Assembly (NCBI RefSeq): GCF_007744515.1
Contig: NZ_CP036268.1
Span: 4,645,113 to 4,709,112 of the forward strand
Direction: 5' to 3'
Source of the DNA: Stratiformator vulcanicus
GTDB taxonomy: Bacteria; Planctomycetota; Planctomycetia; Planctomycetales; Planctomycetaceae
DNA length: 64,000 bases
Shown one piece after another: positions 1 through 7,619 of the stretch. A program made the translations under genes and the position numbers. The notes beneath the pieces are model-generated. The model did no database searches, was not told where the DNA came from, and worked only from the letters and a program-made list of their open reading frames with translations. The first letter of the stretch is position 1. The number at the start of each line of letters is the position of its first letter.

Positions 1-644
1 CCAACTCACGCGGAGCCGAACAGGCGGTTGTAAGAGCGGGCTCGGCCGTTGGCCCACGCCGAAAACAGGCGATGGAGATCGGCTCTTCCGGCAGCGGCTT
101 GTGATCCGCTAAACAAGATCGATGGCCGTTGCGTTCCACGTACGGGACAGTCCCCATTCGTTCATCCTGTTGAAGTTCTTGTGCGGTCACGGGCGGGGCC
201 GAACCTACTTCACAATAGCGGTGGTGCCGCCTTCCGGATACGGGTGTCCTGCGCGAAACATGCCGTTGCCAGCCGTTGAAGCATCAATTTCTGATAAAAT
301 ACCGGAAAAGGCCTCTCGCTCATGCCTCACATTTGAGGCCGAAGAGCCGTTCGTCGGAAAGTGAATCGCGTTTTCAGGAGTAGTTTTGGGCATCGCTCCG
401 CCTCGAAGGCGATCCAGCGTTGAAAACCGCGGCGGGTCGGGTTACACATATCGGCTTCTCCCCGGCGAGAGAGGCCGATCGGGTTATGCCCCGACTTTCA
501 TCGATGCCGGCGGGGGAAACTCCTTCAGCCGCACGCCGGAACAAGGTGACTGAGGTCTCAGCCCGGTGATGATCGCCGGCTGCCTCGACCTTGCACTGTC
601 TGAGTGCTCCGCGAAATTCGGGGACTCCGAGAAAGACGTTTGAT
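1..644. other. Intergenic/leader DNA with no recognised gene
   Basis: About 640 bases precede the first real gene. I see no convincing coding frame; the open frames on both strands have no family resemblance. I also see no tRNA, SRP RNA, tmRNA or RNase P RNA motifs. The one clear structure is a hairpin at 450-479, listed separately. The stretch may be the downstream flank of a gene outside the window plus the leader of the rplY operon. Confidence 0.5.
450..479 (+). promoter_or_regulatory. Stable hairpin upstream of rplY
   Basis: The bases 450-460 pair with 469-479 in an 11-bp stem with one G-U pair, closed by an 8-base loop. No U-run follows it, so it is not a standard rho-independent terminator. 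It lies about 165 bases upstream of rplY. It could be a leader structure or the end of an upstream transcript; its function is unknown. Confidence 0.4.
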
Positions 645-1310
645 ATGTCCGATGCAGAACACTTAAGCGCCGAACCGCGCTCGAAAACCGGATCGATCGC
701 CGCTCGACGGCTGCGCCAAAATGCCCAAATCCCCGGCAATGTGTACGGCCACGGCGAAGGCTCGGTCGCGATTGCCGCTCCGCGTGATCGAATCGATCAC
801 CTCGTCCATGGCGGACACCATATCGTTCAACTGGAGTTGGAAGGCGAGACCCAGCAGACACTTCTACGCGAAGTGCAATGGGACGCCTTCGGTCAGGAAG
901 TGCTGCACTTCGACCTGCAGCGGGTCTCGTCCGAAGAAAAGATTCAACTCGAAGTCCCTGTGGTCACCACCGGCGAGGCCCCTGGGGTCGTCAACGGCGG
1001 ACTGCTCGATGTTCCGTTGCACTCACTCGAAATCGAATGCCCCGCCGGACAGGTGCCCGACCAAATTACGGTGAATATCAATCAATTGAAGATTGGCGAC
1101 GGGATCCAGGTTCGCGACCTGAATTTGCCTGAGGGCGTCTCGACAACCGCCAATCCGGACGATACGGTCGTGCACGTGCTGTCGCCGAAGGAAATGGCGT
1201 CGGCCGAGGACATCGAAGACGTTGTCGACATGGCGGTCGAGCCGGAGTTAATTCGGAAGGACGAAGGAGACGAAGAGGCCGCTGCCAAGGCGGACGATTC
1301 GAACGACTAG
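645..1310 (+). CDS. rplY: 50S ribosomal protein L25 / general stress protein Ctc
   Basis: This 221-residue protein is the long (Ctc/TL5) form of bL25, which binds 5S rRNA in the large ribosomal subunit. The N-terminal L25 domain is clear (GSIAARRLRQNAQIPGNVYG, then the beta-barrel with HHIVQLELEG). A second, C-terminal TL5 domain contains the VVTTGEAPGVVNGGLLD and LEIECPAG segments. An acidic tail rich in Glu, Asp and Ala ends the protein. I chose the ATG at 645 because GAGAAAG lies about 10 bases upstream and homologues start near this point; a frame-open ATG at 591 would add 18 unrelated residues. The gene begins a co-directional series with pth, rpsF, ssb, rplI and dnaB. The rplY-pth pairing is common in bacteria and supports the call. 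Confidence 0.93.
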   Translation: MSDAEHLSAEPRSKTGSIAARRLRQNAQIPGNVYGHGEGSVAIAAPRDRIDHLVHGGHHIVQLELEGETQQTLLREVQWDAFGQEVLHFDLQRVSSEEKIQLEVPVVTTGEAPGVVNGGLLDVPLHSLEIECPAGQVPDQITVNINQLKIGDGIQVRDLNLPEGVSTTANPDDTVVHVLSPKEMASAEDIEDVVDMAVEPELIRKDEGDEEAAAKADDSND

Positions 1311-1360
1311 CCGCGAGAATCGAAATCGGGAGCGATGGAATACCGACGTGAGCCTTTGTC

Positions 1361-2017
1361 GTGAAACTCATTGTCGGACTCGGTAACCCCGGACGGGAAT
1401 ACGCAGGAACGCGGCACAATGCCGGGTTTGAAGTCATTGAAGAGTTGGTGCGACGCGGCGGATCGCCCGCACCGAAGATCAAATTTGAAGGGCAGTATTG
1501 GGAAGCAGTCTTCGGTTCGGTTTCGCTCAAGCTATTGGAACCGTCGACATTCATGAATCGCAGCGGTCGCAGCGTTGGGGCGGCCGTGCAGTTCTTGAAG
1601 CTTCCACTCGAAGACTTGCTCGTCATTTGTGATGACATGAATTTGGAGCCGGGACGTTTGCGACTGCGAGGACGCGGTTCGGCAGGCGGCTCGAACGGAA
1701 TGAAGGACATCATCGCGAGGTTGGGGACCGACGAGTTTCCGCGACTTCGCGTCGGGATCGGTCGGCCCGCCGGGCGGATGTCGGCTGTCGACCATGTCCT
1801 CGGCAGGTTTCGCGAGGACGAACGAAGCGAATTGGACATTGCCGTCCGCGAAGCCGCGGACGGTGTTGAAATGTGGGCCCGCGAGGGCTTGGTCACGGCG
1901 ATGAATCACGTCAACACGCGTGTCGACGCCGAGGCAAAATCGAACACGGAATCAAAGAAAACCGATCGAACAAAAGTCGAGACCGAGCGGCCTGCCGACG
2001 GAACCGACAATCAGTGA
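1361..2017 (+). CDS. pth: Peptidyl-tRNA hydrolase
   Basis: Pth cleaves the ester bond of peptidyl-tRNAs released from stalled ribosomes and so recycles tRNA in the cytoplasm. The diagnostic N-terminus LIVGLGNPGREYAGTRHNAG is present with the catalytic His of TRHNAG. So are the FMNRSG substrate-binding segment, the DDMNLEPGRLRLR motif with its catalytic Asp, and GSAGGSNGMKDI. The start is GTG at 1361. The protein is 218 residues; the family core ends near residue 190, and the rest is a charged, low-complexity tail. The gene sits 50 bases after rplY and 12 bases before rpsF, so one transcript is likely. Confidence 0.96.
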   Translation: MKLIVGLGNPGREYAGTRHNAGFEVIEELVRRGGSPAPKIKFEGQYWEAVFGSVSLKLLEPSTFMNRSGRSVGAAVQFLKLPLEDLLVICDDMNLEPGRLRLRGRGSAGGSNGMKDIIARLGTDEFPRLRVGIGRPAGRMSAVDHVLGRFREDERSELDIAVREAADGVEMWAREGLVTAMNHVNTRVDAEAKSNTESKKTDRTKVETERPADGTDNQ

Positions 2018-2029
2018 GGGGAGTAAAGC

Positions 2030-2464
2030 GTGGCTGAAGAGACCGTTGCAGAGCAAAAAGTCAATTACTACGAGGGCATGTTCCTGGTCGATAGCGCCCA
2101 GTACGCAACCGACCCTGACGGCATGACCGAGCTACTCGTTGGCTTGATCGAAAAAGCCGGCGGAGAGATCGCCGCGCACCGGGCTTGGCAGGACGGGCGG
2201 CTCGCGTACGAAATTCAGGGCCGCCGCAAAGGCCTGCACTACCTGCTCATGTTCACGATGCCGACCGACCGGCTCGACGATCTCGACCGGGCCTGTCGAC
2301 TCAACGACAAGGTCCTGCGGCAGATGATCATCCGACATCCGCACGTCCTGTTCGAAGCGATGGTCAATTCGATCGATCCGGAAGCGACGGATGAAGAATC
2401 GGACGGTTCCGAAGGCTCCGAGGCCGCGGATGTCCCGGACGCCGCGGTCGCATCGGCCGAGTAA
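2030..2464 (+). CDS. rpsF: 30S ribosomal protein S6
   Basis: bS6 binds the central domain of 16S rRNA, normally as a pair with S18. The protein (144 residues) shows the S6 fold signature: YYEGMFLVDS at the N-terminus, a helix, then KAGGEIAAHRAWQDGRLAYEI and the GLHYLLMFTMP strand. The acidic tail after about residue 115 is longer than in E. coli. The start is GTG at 2030, preceded at good spacing by a strong GAGGGGAG ribosome-binding site, so it is well supported. The usual order rpsF-ssb-rpsR-rplI is kept here except that rpsR is missing. Confidence 0.95.
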   Translation: MAEETVAEQKVNYYEGMFLVDSAQYATDPDGMTELLVGLIEKAGGEIAAHRAWQDGRLAYEIQGRRKGLHYLLMFTMPTDRLDDLDRACRLNDKVLRQMIIRHPHVLFEAMVNSIDPEATDEESDGSEGSEAADVPDAAVASAE

Positions 2465-2576
2465 TTGTCCCCAAACGGCGAACCGGCGATTTTGATCTCA
2501 TTCCGCCGCAATGGCGGTCGGGATGGAACGCAGCCACATTAAATTTGAACTCCCCTGCCCCTGACGAACCGGACCG

Positions 2577-3149
2577 ATGGCGAACCTCAACAAAGTGATG
2601 TTGATCGGGAATCTCACCCGCGATCCGGAAGTCCGCTACGTTTCGTCCGGCACAGCCGTTTGTGACATCGGCCTCGCTGTCAGTCGGCAGTGGTTCGACA
2701 AACAGGCGAATGAGCGGAAGGAAGACGTCACGTTCGTCGACATCACGCTCTGGGGCCGGACGGCGGAGGTTGCCGGCCAATACCTGTCAAAAGGTCGTCC
2801 GGTCTATATCGAAGGCCGCCTGCAACTCGACCAGTGGGAAGACAAGCAGTCCGGACAAAAGCGGTCAAAACTGAAAGTCGTCGGCGACCAAATGCAGATG
2901 CTCGGAGGCCGCGGCGATGGTGATGGCGGCAGCGGTGGCGGTTCCGGTAGTGGAGGAGGCGGCCAACGTCGCGGTAGCGGAGGCGGAGGCGGCGGAGCAC
3001 CACGGGGTGGAAATAGCGGCAGCGGAAACAGTGGCGGTGGAAATAGCGGCGGCGGGTACGAGCAGCAGGGCGGACCGTCGGCGGACGATTACTACAGCGA
3101 CCCCGGACCCTCCGGCGGCGACATCCCGGACGACGAAGTCCCGTTCTAA
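2577..3149 (+). CDS. ssb: Single-stranded DNA-binding protein
   Basis: SSB coats single-stranded DNA in replication, recombination and repair and recruits partners through its C-terminal tip. Residues 1-110 form the OB fold, with LNKVMLIGNLTRDPEVRY at the N-terminus and the VDITLWGRTAEVAGQYLSKG segment. From about residue 113 to 170 there is a linker made almost only of Gly and Ser, with some Asn and Arg. The end is the acidic tip DIPDDEVPF, the standard docking peptide for partner proteins. At 190 residues the length is normal for the family. The ATG at 2577 has no strong Shine-Dalgarno sequence. The gene lies between rpsF and rplI. Confidence 0.96.
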   Translation: MANLNKVMLIGNLTRDPEVRYVSSGTAVCDIGLAVSRQWFDKQANERKEDVTFVDITLWGRTAEVAGQYLSKGRPVYIEGRLQLDQWEDKQSGQKRSKLKVVGDQMQMLGGRGDGDGGSGGGSGSGGGGQRRGSGGGGGGAPRGGNSGSGNSGGGNSGGGYEQQGGPSADDYYSDPGPSGGDIPDDEVPF

Positions 3150-3250
3150 TTCGTCTCACGAGGGCGTTGAGTTCATCGGGCCTTAGAACACTTATTCGCG
3201 CGATCAAGCATTACTGAAGGCGGCACGACCGCTGATAGAGGATTCCAATC

Positions 3251-3760
3251 ATGGCTAAAGTCAAAACTCGTCGCGGCGTGGGCGGATCACGCCGGTCGCA
3301 TGTCGAAGTGCTGCTGACCGAAGACGTCGCCAATTTGGGTAACGCCGGAGACATCGTTCGGGTCAAACCTGGTTTTGCCCGCAACTTCCTGCTCCCGCAG
3401 GGTCTCGCGACGGTTGCGACCGAACAAAATAAGAAGATGGTCGAAGTCCACCGCGTGCGGCTCGAAGAGGCGGAGAAAGATCGGATCAAGAGCATCCGCA
3501 CGCAGGCCGACGCGATCAGCAAGTACTCGGTCACGCTGGAAGCGAACGCCAACGAAGAAGGTCATCTGTACGGCTCGATCGTTGCCGTCGACATCAGCAA
3601 GGCACTCAAGCAGGCTAACTTCCCGGTCGAGCCGGACCACATCAAACTTGATGGCCCGCTCCGCGAGCTCGGGATGTACACGGTCAAGATCGAGATGCAC
3701 GAAAAGGTGAAGACCGACGTGAAAGTGTGGGTCGTCCCGAGTGCCAAAGGTGAAAAATAG
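3251..3760 (+). CDS. rplI: 50S ribosomal protein L9
   Basis: bL9 is the elongated two-domain protein near the L1 stalk of the large subunit. The N-terminal domain has the family signature VEVLLTEDVANLGNAGDIVRVKPGFARNFLLP in an overlapping form (positions about 17-50), followed by the long helix and a C-terminal domain with LYGSIVAVDI. The protein is 169 residues; the first 16 residues (basic, KVKTRRGVGGSRRSHV) are an extension over the standard 149-residue form. GAGGATT upstream gives a good ribosome-binding site for ATG 3251. A likely terminator follows at 3815. Confidence 0.95.
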   Translation: MAKVKTRRGVGGSRRSHVEVLLTEDVANLGNAGDIVRVKPGFARNFLLPQGLATVATEQNKKMVEVHRVRLEEAEKDRIKSIRTQADAISKYSVTLEANANEEGHLYGSIVAVDISKALKQANFPVEPDHIKLDGPLRELGMYTVKIEMHEKVKTDVKVWVVPSAKGEK

Positions 3761-3814
3761 CGACCCGGTCGGCCTTTGTTCCGGCCCATCTCGGCGATAG
3801 GTTGCGTCGATCAC

Positions 3815-3853
3815 AGAAGGGGGCTTTGCCGGTCGCGGCGGTCCCCTTCTTTC
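3815..3853 (+). terminator. Probable rho-independent terminator after rplI
   Basis: AGAAGGGG at 3815-3822 pairs with CCCCTTCT at 3843-3850, enclosing a G+C-rich inner part that can also pair, and is followed by TTTCG. The U-run is short, so termination may be partial and leave some read-through into dnaB. Confidence 0.5.
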
Positions 3854-3945
3854 GCGCCCGGACGGTGGGACTGCGAATAACCTGTCGACAGTCGGCCGCC
3901 GGTGATTGATGCTGGCGAATTTCCTGTTCGCGATGAGGATCCGCG

Positions 3946-5343
3946 ATGGCTACTGCATCTGCAGCAAACGGCGCCGCCGGTCAACTTGAGCGTGTCCCGC
4001 CGCAAAATCTCGAAGCGGAGCGTGGCGTTCTCGGAAGCCTGCTCTTGATGAACGACGCGATCGACGAGGTCGCCGACGTTGTCACAGCCGACAGCTTCTA
4101 CAGCGACCGCCACCGCCTGATCTACGCGTCGATCCACGATCTCTACGAACGCGGCGTGCGCGGCATTGACGTTGTCACGCTTGCCGAAAAGCTGGAAAAA
4201 GAAAGACATCTCGAAGAGTGCGGCGGCCCCGCCTATCTCGTCGAAATCCTCGAATCGGTCCCCCACGCCGCACACGCCAAGTACTACGCCGAGATCGTGC
4301 GGGAAAAGGCAGTCGAACGCTCGCTGATCTACGCCTGCACCGACATCCTGAAGGAGTGCTACGACGCCACTCGCCCGATCGACGAGATCCTGCAATTGGC
4401 CGAACAGGGCATCTTCCGGATTCTCGAGCAGCAGGAGATCACCGAACGATTCTCGATCGATCAGATTCTCATCGATGCGTGGAGTCGCATTGAACAGCGG
4501 AGCCAGAACGAAGGAGAACTCAGCGGCCTGACAACCGGTTTCTCCGACCTCGATAAGCACACGAACGGCTTTCAGCCCTCAGAGCTCATCATCCTGGCCG
4601 CCCGGCCGAGTATGGGAAAAACCGCCTTGGTCTGTAACTGGGCCGAGGCGATCGCCGACCGCACCGGCAAGGCCGTGCTCCTGTTCAGCTTGGAGCAATC
4701 GAAGCTCGAACTCGCCGAGCGATTCCTCTGCATCCGCGCACAGGTCGACGGCCACAAATTGCGGTCGGGCGAATTTGACGAGGCCGAGCGCTATCGCCTG
4801 ATGGAGGCGTCCTCAGAGCTGCATGAGCTGCCGCTGTTTATCGACGACCAGGCTGGGCGAACCGTCTCTCAAATCGGTGCGATCGCCCGTCGGCTGAAGC
4901 GGCAGGGCAATCTGGGCATCATCATTGTGGACTACCTGCAGCTCATCGAGCCGGAAGACCGGAAGGCTCCCCGGGAGCAGCAGATCGCGTTCATTTCCCG
5001 TCGGCTGAAGTTCATTGCGAAAGAATTGAGCGTTCCTGTTGTCGCCCTCGCCCAGCTCAACCGTGGCGTCGAGCTCCGCGAAGACAAGCGGCCCCGACTG
5101 GCCGACCTTCGCGAATCAGGGGCAATCGAACAGGATGCCGACCTGATTTCGTTCCTGCACCGCCCCGATCAGTACGACAAGAACGATCGACCGGGCGAAG
5201 CGGAGGTAATCATCGCCAAGCACCGCTCCGGCCCGACCGGAATCGTGAAACTGACCTGGCGGGCGAAATACATGCGATTTGAAGACTACTCCGGCGCCGC
5301 CGAACCCGACGGCGGCTACGGCTTCGGTGATGACGGTTTTTAA
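3946..5343 (+). CDS. dnaB: Replicative DNA helicase
   Basis: DnaB is the hexameric ring helicase that unwinds DNA at the replication fork. The 465-residue protein has the N-terminal helical domain beginning PPQNLEAERGVLGSLLL. The RecA-like domain follows, with the Walker A motif ARPSMGKTAL near residue 220, the Walker B strand IIIVDYLQLI near residue 325, and the later motifs LAQLNRGVELREDKRP and LADLRESGAIEQDADL. No intein interrupts it. A GAGGATCC site lies just upstream of ATG 3946. Its place after rplI is conserved in many bacteria. The gene ends the translation/replication block. Confidence 0.97.
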   Translation: MATASAANGAAGQLERVPPQNLEAERGVLGSLLLMNDAIDEVADVVTADSFYSDRHRLIYASIHDLYERGVRGIDVVTLAEKLEKERHLEECGGPAYLVEILESVPHAAHAKYYAEIVREKAVERSLIYACTDILKECYDATRPIDEILQLAEQGIFRILEQQEITERFSIDQILIDAWSRIEQRSQNEGELSGLTTGFSDLDKHTNGFQPSELIILAARPSMGKTALVCNWAEAIADRTGKAVLLFSLEQSKLELAERFLCIRAQVDGHKLRSGEFDEAERYRLMEASSELHELPLFIDDQAGRTVSQIGAIARRLKRQGNLGIIIVDYLQLIEPEDRKAPREQQIAFISRRLKFIAKELSVPVVALAQLNRGVELREDKRPRLADLRESGAIEQDADLISFLHRPDQYDKNDRPGEAEVIIAKHRSGPTGIVKLTWRAKYMRFEDYSGAAEPDGGYGFGDDGF

Positions 5344-5386
5344 CTCGCCGTATACATTGCCCGAATTTCTAAGTTAAAATTGACCT

Positions 5387-5662
5387 ATGAGTCGGATTAC
5401 CATCGAAATTTCTGACGAATTGGTCGAGCACTTGGAGGAACGTGCGTCCTCGAAGGGCTTCGGTAGCGCTTCGGAATATCTTCAAGAGATTATCCGTGAC
5501 GATCGACGGCAGGCAGCGTTCCAGCGAGTCGAACAACTCCTCCTTGAGGGCCTCGATAGCGGCCCACCAAAGGAGTTGTTGCCAGAGGACTGGGATGCAC
5601 TGCGATCTCGACTGGCGAGCAAGCATGGCCAACCGGTTCCGCCCCGGAGCGCAGTCGGGTGA
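5387..5662 (+). CDS. ParD-like antitoxin (ribbon-helix-helix)
   Basis: The N-terminus ITIEISDELVEHLEERASS followed by GSASEYLQEIIRDD is the ribbon-helix-helix pattern of ParD/CopG-type antitoxins, which bind operator DNA through the first strand and neutralise a toxin with the C-terminal part. The protein is 91 residues. Its stop codon overlaps the start of the next gene by four bases (GTGA), the usual coupling of an antitoxin to its toxin. It lies 43 bases after dnaB but is probably an independent module. The family call is confident from pattern; the DNA target is not known. Confidence 0.85.
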   Translation: MSRITIEISDELVEHLEERASSKGFGSASEYLQEIIRDDRRQAAFQRVEQLLLEGLDSGPPKELLPEDWDALRSRLASKHGQPVPPRSAVG

Positions 5663-5973
5663 TCCGCCGACGCCCCCAAGTCGAGATCGATCTATTCGAA
5701 CTCGCTGACTTTATTGCGGCATCCGACTTTGACGCCGCGATTCGCTTCATCAATGCGGCTGAAGACACGATTGACAAACTCGGCGGGTCACCTTCGTTGG
5801 GCAATCAATTTCTGCACGGGCCGGTCGCGTTAGAGATGTTCCGCTTCTGGCGGATCGATAAGCATCCACACCACCTTATTTTTTATATAAGTGATGGTGA
5901 AGAAATCGAGATCGTGAGAGTTCTCCATTCGTCACGGGATATCGGCAAAGCGCTTGCGGAAGTCCAACCGTAA
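5659..5973 (+). CDS. ParE/RelE-family toxin
   Basis: This 104-residue protein matches the ParE branch of the RelE/ParE superfamily. It has an N-terminal helix pair (EIDLFELADFIAASDFDAAIRFINAAEDTI), the GGSPSLGNQF turn, and the C-terminal strands FRFWRIDKHPHHLIFYIS and EIVRVLHSSRDI. ParE toxins poison DNA gyrase, whereas RelE relatives cut mRNA; the sequence alone favours ParE but does not prove it. The start is GTG 5659, overlapping the antitoxin stop. No frameshift is visible, so the pair looks intact. Confidence 0.85.
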   Translation: MIRRRPQVEIDLFELADFIAASDFDAAIRFINAAEDTIDKLGGSPSLGNQFLHGPVALEMFRFWRIDKHPHHLIFYISDGEEIEIVRVLHSSRDIGKALAEVQP

Positions 5974-6064
5974 TTCCCGCGCCGCGGACCCCGTCTTGAC
6001 CGTTTTCGATTGGCCATCAATAATCCGGCGGCCCGTCCACCGTTCCTTCAGCCCGCACCGGTCG

Positions 6065-6646
6065 ATGAACTCTCTCCCGGCGAATCGGTACGCGATCTTC
6101 GCCTGCCTCGCGATCTTCGGCCTCGCCGCGGACCTCGTGTCCAAGAATGTCGTGTTCGCCCAGCTCGGTTCTCCGGCCGGGTCGACCGGCTGGCTGATCG
6201 ATAGCTGGCTCAAATTCCGTCTCTTCACAACGTTCAACGAAGGCGCCCTGTGGGGCTTCGGCCAAGGCCTGACGAGCCTGTTCGCCGTCTTTAGCATCGC
6301 CGCAGCCGCGGGGGTTATCTACTGGCTGTTCGTGGCAAAGGCAGCGAAGAGCCTGTGGCTGACGATTTCGCTGGCACTCGTGATGGCCGGCACGCTCGGC
6401 AATCTGTTCGACCGCTTCGGCCTGCACGGCCTGTCGGGACCCGACGGAGAGGTCCGGCTGGCAGTGCGGGACTTCCTGCATTTTCGATTCGGAACGTTCG
6501 ACTGGGCCGTCTTCAACGTGGCCGACATCCTGCTCGTAGTCGGAGCGATCATGCTCGGCCTGCAATCGCTCATGCCCGACCCCGCGCAGGCGAAAGCCTC
6601 ATCCGACAAAGAACCGCCCGGCGACGTCGCCACGCAAGCGGCCTAA
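6065..6646 (+). CDS. lspA: Lipoprotein signal peptidase (SPase II)
   Basis: LspA is the inner-membrane aspartyl protease that removes signal peptides from prolipoproteins after lipidation. Four membrane segments are visible in 193 residues. The two catalytic aspartates lie in the motifs GNLFDRFG and FNVADILLVVGA. Between them is a longer than usual stretch with DFLHFRFGTFDWAVFN, the LspA signature. I chose ATG 6065 (MNSLPANRY) because the first membrane helix begins about nine residues later; an in-frame start at 5954 would add 37 non-homologous residues and overlap the toxin gene. A short Ala/Pro-rich tail closes the protein. Confidence 0.93.
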   Translation: MNSLPANRYAIFACLAIFGLAADLVSKNVVFAQLGSPAGSTGWLIDSWLKFRLFTTFNEGALWGFGQGLTSLFAVFSIAAAAGVIYWLFVAKAAKSLWLTISLALVMAGTLGNLFDRFGLHGLSGPDGEVRLAVRDFLHFRFGTFDWAVFNVADILLVVGAIMLGLQSLMPDPAQAKASSDKEPPGDVATQAA

Positions 6647-6782
6647 GTTCGCGCAAATTGTCGACCGCTTTGCAGCCGCGCCCGGCAGGAAGCGGATCAC
6701 GCGTAGCGATGCCCGAGAAATTCGGCTGACAAGTTCGAAGCCTTCCGGCGCTACAATATTCAACGACGCGAATGTCGGGCGA

Positions 6783-7427
6783 TTATCGCTCCTCGATAAG
6801 CTGCTCAAGTAAATCGACCTGTCGCTGACTCGCGGTCGCGATGTCGGCGAACGCCCGAACGGCGTCGGCGAAAACGAGATACAGAAACGCATAAAAGGCA
6901 AAGACAACCGTAACGAACACGGCCAGAACGAGGCCCGGCATTAATCCATCATTCATCGCTCCACCAATGGCGAAGCTTGAAGCGAGTAATAAGCCGAATC
7001 CGAATACGAGCGCTGCGCCGAGAATCGCAGCGCCTCCGACGAAACGCAGAAACGGATACCCAAATCGTTTCTTTCCAGACACCGTGCGGCGCCGCGGAGT
7101 TGCCGGGAATTCAGCATCTCCGAAGTCCGCCGGCTCGTCTGGCGGAGGCGGCACGATTCCGTTTCCGCCAGACCAATCGTCGACCTCGCCATCGCCCCAC
7201 TCGTCGGTCGAAGGTTCCGCGCCCGCCATTGGGGGTGAGTCCGATTCAATCGGGTCAGGATTGGGAAACATCCCAGCAATGCGAATCGCCGGCCGCCACT
7301 TCGACTCGCCTTTGCGAACAAGCGTCTCTTCGGTAATTCGCCCGCTCTCTCTGAGCTTCTTCAACTGACTGGCAGTCAGCGGTCCGACCTTCTTTCCATT
7401 TTCCTGAATGAACCACTCAGCGGCCAT
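6783..7427 (-). CDS. GYF_2-domain membrane protein
   Basis: The first 55 residues (EWFIQENGKKVGPLTASQLK, then RITEETLVRKGESKWRPA) match the GYF_2/DUF4339 domain, a small fold often placed at the N-terminus of bacterial membrane proteins and thought to bind peptides. An acidic, Pro/Gly-rich linker follows, and then two hydrophobic segments (about 135-155 and 160-185), so the C-terminal half is membrane-bound. The protein is 214 residues. GGAGAGA upstream of ATG 7427 supports the start. It is convergent with lspA and lies upstream of nothing obvious in its own direction. The specific function is unknown. Confidence 0.8.
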   Translation of the reverse strand: MAAEWFIQENGKKVGPLTASQLKKLRESGRITEETLVRKGESKWRPAIRIAGMFPNPDPIESDSPPMAGAEPSTDEWGDGEVDDWSGGNGIVPPPPDEPADFGDAEFPATPRRRTVSGKKRFGYPFLRFVGGAAILGAALVFGFGLLLASSFAIGGAMNDGLMPGLVLAVFVTVVFAFYAFLYLVFADAVRAFADIATASQRQVDLLEQLIEER

Positions 7428-7619
7428 CGATGTCTCTCCGGAAGATGCTCTACCTATTCTTCAAAGTGTACGACCACCTGAACGCAATACAATACTGTTC
7501 GGATTCGCCGACAGTCCTCCCCGGTCGCAGTCGGAATTTCGAAGACCGAATTTATGCGGTCGTCACTGATCGCCGCACGCAGATAATCCGCTCCTTACCA
7601 GTCGCGGCTGCGTCTCTTT

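Noticed and set aside
49-393. Three open frames at the left edge
   Set aside because: They overlap on both strands and none shows a conserved motif or ribosome site.
5369-5632. Minus-strand frame over the antitoxin gene
   Set aside because: Antisense shadow; the plus strand has the recognised ribbon-helix-helix protein.
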